From the NCBI RefSeq assembly GCF_000808535.1, contig NZ_JWLV01000020.1, positions 1 to 64,000 of the forward strand: a DNA stretch of 64,000 nucleotides. The letters run 5' to 3'. The notes under the pieces were generated by a model. The model did not search any database. It had not been told where the DNA came from and was given only the letters and a program-made list of their open reading frames with translations. The position numbers and the translations under genes were made by a program. This stretch comes from Vibrio sinaloensis. GTDB taxonomy: Bacteria; Pseudomonadota; Gammaproteobacteria; Enterobacterales; Vibrionaceae. Of this stretch, positions 58,584-64,000 are shown piece by piece. Each line of letters starts with the position of its first letter. Within the stretch, counting starts at the first letter, position 1.

Positions 58584-59393
58584 ATGCCTGAATTACCAGA
58601 AGTCGAAGTGAGCCGAATGGGGATATCCCCACATCTTGTTGGAGAGACAATAGCAAAGCTGACTTTTCGCACACCTAAGCTTCGTTGGGACATCCCTCAA
58701 GAGTTGAAACAGCTAGAAGGTCAGCAGATCCGTAGCATTACCCGTCGAGCGAAATACCTTCTTATTGAAACGAATGCAGGATCAGCGATCGTTCACTTGG
58801 GCATGTCTGGCTCACTGCGAGTGCTGGATGCAGAGATCAAGCCGGGTAAACATGATCATGTGGATCTAAAGCTCACCAATGGAAAGGTACTGCGTTATAA
58901 CGATCCAAGACGTTTTGGGGCATGGCTTTGGACGGAAGATGGTCATCACACTGTTCTTGAAAATGCAGGTCCTGAGCCGTTAACCGATGAGTTTAACGCA
59001 GACTACATTGCGTCAAAGGCGGTCAATAAGAAAGTGTCGGTAAAACAGTTCATTATGGACAATAAAGTGGTGGTTGGCGTGGGTAACATCTATGCCAATG
59101 AATCACTATTTAGTGCCAGAATCCATCCCACCAAGCCTGCTGGCAAGTTAACGAATAAGCAGTGGGCTTTGCTTGTGGTGGAGATAAAACAGGTTCTGGA
59201 TACTGCCATTAAGCAAGGCGGGACCACACTTAAGGATTTTGCTCAAGCGGATGGTAAGCCCGGTTACTTCGCCCAAGAACTGCAAGTATACGGTAAGAAA
59301 GGGGAACCTTGCCCGGTTTGTGGTGGTCCAATCGAAGAGCTAAAAATAGGACAGCGGAATACCTTCTTTTGTCAGCAATGCCAGAAAAAGTAG
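58584..59393 (+). CDS. mutM: Formamidopyrimidine-DNA glycosylase (Fpg/MutM)
   Basis: A 269-residue base-excision enzyme removing 8-oxoguanine and formamidopyrimidines. The N-terminal catalytic PELPEVE (Pro as nucleophile after Met removal, then Glu) is present. The helix-two-turn-helix contains [14 protein letters not shown] near 165. The C-terminal zinc finger has CPVCGG near 245 and CQQC near 265. The start ATG at 58584 has AGGA upstream. The length is normal. Confidence 0.98.
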   Translation: MPELPEVEVSRMGISPHLVGETIAKLTFRTPKLRWDIPQELKQLEGQQIRSITRRAKYLLIETNAGSAIVHLGMSGSLRVLDAEIKPGKHDHVDLKLTNGKVLRYNDPRRFGAWLWTEDGHHTVLENAGPEPLTDEFNADYIASKAVNKKVSVKQFIMDNKVVVGVGNIYANESLFSARIHPTKPAGKLTNKQWALLVVEIKQVLDTAIKQGGTTLKDFAQADGKPGYFAQELQVYGKKGEPCPVCGGPIEELKIGQRNTFFCQQCQKK

Positions 59394-59568
59394 AATAGAA
59401 TCCGTTGCTTTTCGTAACGTTTTTAACGCCATTCAGACAAGGTTCATTTACTTTCGCCTATCCTAGGCTTGGGCGAATAGTGTAGAATATAGCCCCTTTT
59501 TGTGGTGAGTTGTGAGCAGTCACTGACACAACTCATCTATAGTGAAATTCGTACATAAGGTACCCTCC

Positions 59569-60600
59569 ATGACAGAGCTTTCATCTGCGGTAACTTGCCC
59601 ACATTGTGGACCATCAACAGAGAGTCAATCTGATGTCTTACTCTCTGTCCTTGTTCCTTATTTTAATGAAGAGGAAGTATTACCGGCTTTTCATGAAAGG
59701 CTAATGCCCGTATTGGATAGCATCGATGGATTGTGTGAGGTCATCTACATTGATGATGGCAGTAGTGACAAGAGTCAGAGCATTGTGGCTGGTTTTGAAA
59801 GCGAGAACAGCAACATCATCAGCCTGAATCTGAGTCGCAACTTTGGTAAAGAAGCCGCCATGAGTGCGGGTCTAGAGTATAGCCGTGGCCAGGTTGTCAC
59901 TATCTTGGACGCGGATTTGCAAGATCCACCAGAATTGTTGCCAGAAATGCTTGAGAAATGGCGTGAAGGCTATGACGTTGTGAACATGCAGCGTAAAGAG
60001 CGTCATGGCGAGACTTGGTTTAAGCAAAAATCGGCGGCATGGTTCTATCGCGTCATGAATTCAGTATCGCAGATGGATGTCCCAGAGAACGTTGGTGATT
60101 TCCGTTTGCTAAGCCGCCGTGTTGTGGAACACATTAACCAGCTGCCAGAGCGTAATCGCTATATGAAAGGGCTGTTTTCATGGCCTGGTTTCAATACGAT
60201 AACATTGCAATTTGAGCGAGACCCTCGCCTGGTGGGGGAAACCAAGTGGAATTACCTTAAGCTGATTGGTTTGGCGATTGACGGGATTTCATCTTTCTCT
60301 ATTCGCCCATTGCGCCTTGCAACGCTGCTTGGTGCATTGATGGCGGTCGTGGCCTTCTTATACGGCTTTATCATTATTTGTAAAACCATTTTCTTGGGCG
60401 AACCCGTTGTCGGTTACCCATCAATGATGGTTGTTCAGCTTGGTTTAGGCGGTATTCAATTACTCTGTATTGGTCTAATGGGTGAGTACATTGGGCGAAT
60501 TTTCATTGAAACCAAACGCCGACCACTTTACATCGTTCAATCGAACATTGAGAAAAAAGCGCAAGCATCACTGCAGAAAGATCAACCTGAGGAAAAATAA
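59569..60600 (+). CDS. Polyprenyl-phosphate glycosyltransferase, family 2 (GtrB/DPM1 type)
   Basis: A 343-residue membrane enzyme that moves a sugar from a nucleotide donor to undecaprenyl phosphate. The GT-A domain has LLSVLVPYFNEEEVLPAF near 24, IDDGSSD near 62 and the DADLQDPPELLP metal site near 115. QRKERHGETWFKQKSA follows. Two C-terminal membrane segments (~250-275, 290-315) fit the GtrB group. A short N-terminal extension contains CPHCG, unusual for the family. The ATG at 59569 has AAGG upstream; an ATG at 59542 is also in frame. It is the first gene of a cassette with a GT39 enzyme and GtrA. Confidence 0.92.
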   Translation: MTELSSAVTCPHCGPSTESQSDVLLSVLVPYFNEEEVLPAFHERLMPVLDSIDGLCEVIYIDDGSSDKSQSIVAGFESENSNIISLNLSRNFGKEAAMSAGLEYSRGQVVTILDADLQDPPELLPEMLEKWREGYDVVNMQRKERHGETWFKQKSAAWFYRVMNSVSQMDVPENVGDFRLLSRRVVEHINQLPERNRYMKGLFSWPGFNTITLQFERDPRLVGETKWNYLKLIGLAIDGISSFSIRPLRLATLLGALMAVVAFLYGFIIICKTIFLGEPVVGYPSMMVVQLGLGGIQLLCIGLMGEYIGRIFIETKRRPLYIVQSNIEKKAQASLQKDQPEEK

Positions 60601-60602
60601 CA

Positions 60603-62036
60603 GTGAATATTAAGATCACCGCCAAGCACCTATGGGGCTTATTGGCTGTCGCGTTACTTTTACGTCTGATTTCTTTGGGGCTTTATCCATTAATGGATAC
60701 AACCGAAGCGCGTTATGGCGAAATGGCGCGACTTATGGTGGAAACAGGTAACTGGCTGACACCTCAGTTTGATTATGGTGTCCCTTTCTGGGGCAAACCG
60801 CCACTGTTCACTTGGATGAGTGCGACTGGCGTTGAGTTATTCGGCTTAAGTGAGTTCTCTTTGCGCGCACCACACTGGCTTGCCGCTGTTTTTGTTATCG
60901 CTTTAATCGGTTACATGGCTAAGCGTGAAGGCTTTAACTGGCTAGTTGCGTCTATTGTACTTGCGACGTGTGGTATTTTCTCAATTGCTGCTGGCGCGGT
61001 CATGACTGACATGGCATTAACGCTTGGTATGACGATGGCAATGGTCGGTTTTTACTACTGCTGGTTAGAAAAAGAGAAGGGCGGTATTAAGGATCATTGG
61101 GCCTATTTTGCCTTTGTTGGTCTAGCGATTGGTCTGCTTGCAAAAGGCCCTGTTGTGATTGTTATCATGGGCTTAGCCGTATTCCCATGGCTAGTTTTAC
61201 AGCACGGTTTTATTGGTGCGTTTGTCCAACTATGGCAACGTTTCCCTATCGTTAAGGGCGTATTACTGATGCTCGCGATCGCGATGCCTTGGTACATTTT
61301 GGCTGAACGTGCAACACCAGGCTTCATTGATTATTTCATTGTGGGTGAGCACTTTAAGCGCTTTGTTGTCAGTGGTTGGGAGGGTGACCTGTACGGTAGT
61401 GCCCATGATGAGCCACGAGGCATGATCTGGTTATTCTGGCTGCAAAGTGCGGCGCCTTGGTCAATCGCGCTGCCGATTCTGGCGTGGTTCCGTCGTGCTC
61501 GCATTAAAGAGACCAATCAATCGAACAAAGGGCTGTTCTCGTTCGCGATTTTTTGGCTAATCTCGCCACTGCTGATGTTTACAATGTCAGGTAACATTCT
61601 TCCTGCATACGTGCTTCCTGGTATCCCTGCATTGGGGCTTCTTGCTGCGATCATGGTGATGGAAAAAGATTGGAAGTGGTTCAGTGTGGTGTCTCTGATT
61701 CTGCCTATAGTGCTATTCATTGCACTTATCCTGCTCAATACAGGGATGGAAAATAACAAGAGCGATCGTGCTTTCTATCAGGCGCAGACTGAGCAGCTAG
61801 ATACCTACTATGCTCTGAGTCGTCCTTTCTCTGGACAATATTACAGCTTTGGTAAGGCTATTAAAGCTGAGAAACCAACAGAGATAGAAGCAACCGACTT
61901 TTACCTTATTGGTCGTGATAATCACGTTGGTGCCTTCATTAATTACCCTGGGTTTGATTGTCAGGTTGAGCTCGCACCAGTGAAATCACGCCGCAAAATG
62001 TACCGTTGTAGTACAGTGACAAATGAAACTAATTAA
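60603..62036 (+). CDS. Lipid-linked sugar transferase, family 39 (ArnT-like)
   Basis: A 477-residue polytopic inner-membrane protein with about 11 membrane segments and a short C-terminal soluble part. It resembles the PMT/ArnT family, which moves a sugar from polyprenyl phosphate to an acceptor on the periplasmic side. The first periplasmic loop has the family's acidic motif (MDTTEARYGEMARLM near 34) and FWGKPPLFTWM near 63. The acceptor could be lipid A, O-antigen or protein. The start is a GTG two bases after the GT2 stop, with GAGGAAAA upstream. It overlaps gtrA by 14 bases. Confidence 0.9.
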   Translation: MNIKITAKHLWGLLAVALLLRLISLGLYPLMDTTEARYGEMARLMVETGNWLTPQFDYGVPFWGKPPLFTWMSATGVELFGLSEFSLRAPHWLAAVFVIALIGYMAKREGFNWLVASIVLATCGIFSIAAGAVMTDMALTLGMTMAMVGFYYCWLEKEKGGIKDHWAYFAFVGLAIGLLAKGPVVIVIMGLAVFPWLVLQHGFIGAFVQLWQRFPIVKGVLLMLAIAMPWYILAERATPGFIDYFIVGEHFKRFVVSGWEGDLYGSAHDEPRGMIWLFWLQSAAPWSIALPILAWFRRARIKETNQSNKGLFSFAIFWLISPLLMFTMSGNILPAYVLPGIPALGLLAAIMVMEKDWKWFSVVSLILPIVLFIALILLNTGMENNKSDRAFYQAQTEQLDTYYALSRPFSGQYYSFGKAIKAEKPTEIEATDFYLIGRDNHVGAFINYPGFDCQVELAPVKSRRKMYRCSTVTNETN

Positions 62037-62412
62037 GTTTGCTTTTGTTGGAGGTATCGGCTTTGTTGTCGATACCTCTATTTTCACCTTATGCCTCCAT
62101 GCGTTTGAATGGCCTTTGATGACGTCTCGCTTTATCGCATTCTTCTGCGCAGCGACGTCGACTTGGTTAGGTAATCGCTATCTGACTTTCTCTGCAACTT
62201 CGCAGCATGGTTCTAAACGTAAGCAATGGTTGAAGTTTATGACTTCAGCCTGTATTTCCGCTATTCCCAACTTCATTACCTTTAAGCTGTCATTAGAATT
62301 TTTCGGCAGCGAAGGGATATGGGCTTATGTTGCATTAGTGCTGGGTATTTTAGTGGGGATGATCAGTAACTATTTACTCAGCGATAAGTGGGTATTTAAG
62401 GCCAAATCTTAA
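62023..62412 (+). CDS. GtrA family membrane protein
   Basis: A 129-residue protein with four membrane segments, of the GtrA family. Its founding members are thought to flip the polyprenyl-linked sugar made by GtrB to the outer leaflet. The motifs FAFVGGIGFVVDTSIF at the start and FCAATSTWLGNRYLTF near 50 are typical, and YLLSDKWVFK ends the protein. The ATG lies inside the end of the GT39 gene, so the three genes are translated together. Confidence 0.92.
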   Translation: MKLIKFAFVGGIGFVVDTSIFTLCLHAFEWPLMTSRFIAFFCAATSTWLGNRYLTFSATSQHGSKRKQWLKFMTSACISAIPNFITFKLSLEFFGSEGIWAYVALVLGILVGMISNYLLSDKWVFKAKS

Positions 62413-62439
62413 TTGAGTCTGCCTATGCGTAGACTCAAT
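62412..62439 (+). repeat. Inverted repeat around the start of the sulfatase-fold gene
   Basis: ATTGAGTCT (62412-62420) and AGACTCAAT (62431-62439) pair perfectly around a 10-base loop that contains the first possible ATG of the next gene (62425). No T run follows on the + strand, so it is not a simple terminator. Confidence 0.6.
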
Positions 62440-64000
62440 CAATTCTACTGGGACATTATGGTATCTTTTCAGCATAACTACCGATCTCTGATCCGCATTA
62501 TTCTTTGGGTGAATTTAGCTGCGATTGCTTTGCTGGCTTTATCTCGTGGCTTATTTTTCACGTTGGCCGTAGAGCCTGAACGGTTAGCGGGCTTAAGTGC
62601 GGATGTTGGCCGTGCGTTTTGGGTCGGTGCTCGTTTTGATGCCAAGGTTGTCTTTATCGGCTTTGCACCTGCATTGCTTGCTGGTTTGCTGCTGGCTAAA
62701 ACTCGTCTATTTACTTGGTGGCAGAAAATTACGCCTTGGTATGCCGCTCTGATCTTCTTCCTGCTGTGTAGCTTCTCGATTGGTAATTATTACTACTATG
62801 TCACTTACGGCAGTTACATCGATGTATTTGTCTTTGGATTGTTTGACGATGACACTAAAGCCGTACTCGACAATGCATGGCAAGACTACCCAATACTACG
62901 TTCATTCTTTACAGCAGTTTTAGCGGCTGTGCTTGGCTTTTTATTTACTAAAAAGTTAATCCAGCGCTCAGAATCTTGGCAATGGTCTCCGCGCCATTGG
63001 GCATTGACGACAGTGTCAGTGGTGCTAACCATAGTGGTGTATGTGATTGTCGCTCGCGGCTCTATTGGTAGTTTGCCGCTTAAACGCTATCACGCCAACG
63101 TTTCTCAGTATAAGCCGCTGAATGTGATTACACCGAACGCGTTTATGGCCTTAAGCTGGGCTAACGGCGATTATAAGAAACAAGCTAAGTTTGAGCCAAT
63201 TTCACAACAAGCGGTGACGGAGCAGATGATTAAGGTGCTTGGTCAGCCAACGCCTGAATATCACACCGATAAAAATGATTACCTAGCCGATAACCCTCCT
63301 CATGTAGTGATGGCGTTAATGGAAGGCATGGGTACCAATGTACTGATCGAAGATGACCCAAAGCACAACGATCTATTGGGCAGCTTGCGTCAAGCCTTTG
63401 ATGAAGACTTTGTTTTTGAACGCTTTATGGCAGGGACTACAGCGACTATCGACAGTATAGTAATGATGCTGCTTCACAGTGATGTGCCGACTATTAGCCA
63501 TACCGGCGCGCAAAAAATTGCGCTGCCAAGCTCTGCGGTATTGCCGTATAAACGTGCTGGATATGATGTGGTGTTTGTTTACGGTGGTAACAGCATGTGG
63601 CGCAATTTGGCGAATTATCTGCCACTGCAAGGCTTCGATACTGTATATGATGAGAACAGTATTAAGACCGCGTTCCCTGAAGCGAAAGAGCATGCCGATA
63701 CTTGGGGCGTGGCGGATGAGTTCACCTTTAAGTTTGCTCGTAAGTTGTTGGATGAAGCGACCAAACCGACGCTGATTTACATTATGACGGTGACCAACCA
63801 CTCACCATATCGCCCGCCTAGTGACTATCAGCCTAAGGTGACTCGCATCAGTGAGCGTTTATTGGATGTGGTCGGCAGTGTTGCAGGTCAAGAGACTAAG
63901 TTATTGCAGGTGTATCAGTATGCCAATGATTCATTGGGCCAATTTATTGCGGGCATCAAACAGTCTAACTTGGCTGACCACACGCTAATCGCCGCTTCCG
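62425..64000 (+). CDS. LTA-synthase-like membrane phosphotransferase (sulfatase fold), cut by window edge
   Basis: An open frame of 525 codons running off the right edge, so the protein is partial at its C-terminus. About five membrane segments occupy residues ~20-225. A periplasmic alkaline-phosphatase/sulfatase fold follows, with PHVVMALMEGMGTN near 290 (metal-binding Glu) and FMAGTTATIDSI near 335 (likely nucleophile Thr). IMTVTNHSPYRPP is near 453. It resembles the LTA synthase/phosphoglycerol transferase group of Gram-negative bacteria. The start could be the ATG at 62425 or 62458; neither has a strong ribosome site. It follows gtrA by 12 bases and is likely in the same operon. Confidence 0.85.
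   Translation, partial: MRRLNQFYWDIMVSFQHNYRSLIRIILWVNLAAIALLALSRGLFFTLAVEPERLAGLSADVGRAFWVGARFDAKVVFIGFAPALLAGLLLAKTRLFTWWQKITPWYAALIFFLLCSFSIGNYYYYVTYGSYIDVFVFGLFDDDTKAVLDNAWQDYPILRSFFTAVLAAVLGFLFTKKLIQRSESWQWSPRHWALTTVSVVLTIVVYVIVARGSIGSLPLKRYHANVSQYKPLNVITPNAFMALSWANGDYKKQAKFEPISQQAVTEQMIKVLGQPTPEYHTDKNDYLADNPPHVVMALMEGMGTNVLIEDDPKHNDLLGSLRQAFDEDFVFERFMAGTTATIDSIVMMLLHSDVPTISHTGAQKIALPSSAVLPYKRAGYDVVFVYGGNSMWRNLANYLPLQGFDTVYDENSIKTAFPEAKEHADTWGVADEFTFKFARKLLDEATKPTLIYIMTVTNHSPYRPPSDYQPKVTRISERLLDVVGSVAGQETKLLQVYQYANDSLGQFIAGIKQSNLADHTLIAAS

Overview
The window is a stretch of chromosomal core genome from a gammaproteobacterium, almost certainly a Vibrio. Gene content and order support this: glnA / DUF4124 gene / ntrB / ntrC beside typA, an uninterrupted type II secretion operon gspC-N (the eps order of Vibrio), envZ-ompR beside greB-tex, gmk-rpoZ-spoT-trmH-recG, rph-pyrE-(lipid A genes)-slmA-coaBC-radC-rpmB-rpmG-mutM. 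No insertion sequence, integrase, phage gene or CRISPR array was seen. Names rest on recognised motifs and synteny; no database search was run.

Layout. 1-410: end of an rRNA operon (5S) and tRNA-Ser(UGA). 449-3900: an orphan periplasmic solute-binding protein and a membrane GGDEF-EAL protein. 4057-9014: nitrogen control, with ntrC, ntrB, a DUF4124 gene and glnA, a textbook sigma-54 promoter for glnA, an upstream array of NtrC sites and an NtrC operator at ntrB. 9239-16658: typA, a small ATPase, a DUF2959 lipoprotein, yihY-dtd-yiiD and an AsmA-like protein. 16768-20027: pckA, hslO, hslR. 20252-31486: the twelve-gene type II secretion operon. 31581-36716: envZ, ompR, greB, tex. 36799-41180: an unknown protein, bioH, comF, nfuA, nudE, cysQ. 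41261-47388: the recG-trmH-spoT-rpoZ-gmk block, read leftwards. 47700-49753: a purine riboswitch of the guanine type, an NCS2 purine permease and psiE. 49836-56313: yicC, rph, pyrE with a leader region, then a leftward lipid A/LPS operon behind slmA, and coaBC. 56539-59393: radC, rpmB, rpmG, a small membrane protein and mutM. 59569-64000: a GT2-GT39-GtrA glycosylation cassette followed by an alkaline-phosphatase-fold (LTA-synthase-like) membrane protein cut by the window edge.

The window is mostly ordinary core genome, and I found no clearly new multi-gene defence or mobile system. The most interesting signals are in RNA and gene pairing. They are the guanine-type riboswitch with a visible competing helix, intrinsic-terminator-like hairpins inside conserved operons (ompR/envZ and spoT/trmH), a two-hairpin leader with a short U-rich reading frame before pyrE, the solute-binding protein beside a CACHE-type c-di-GMP enzyme, and the lipid-linked glycosylation cassette at the right end.
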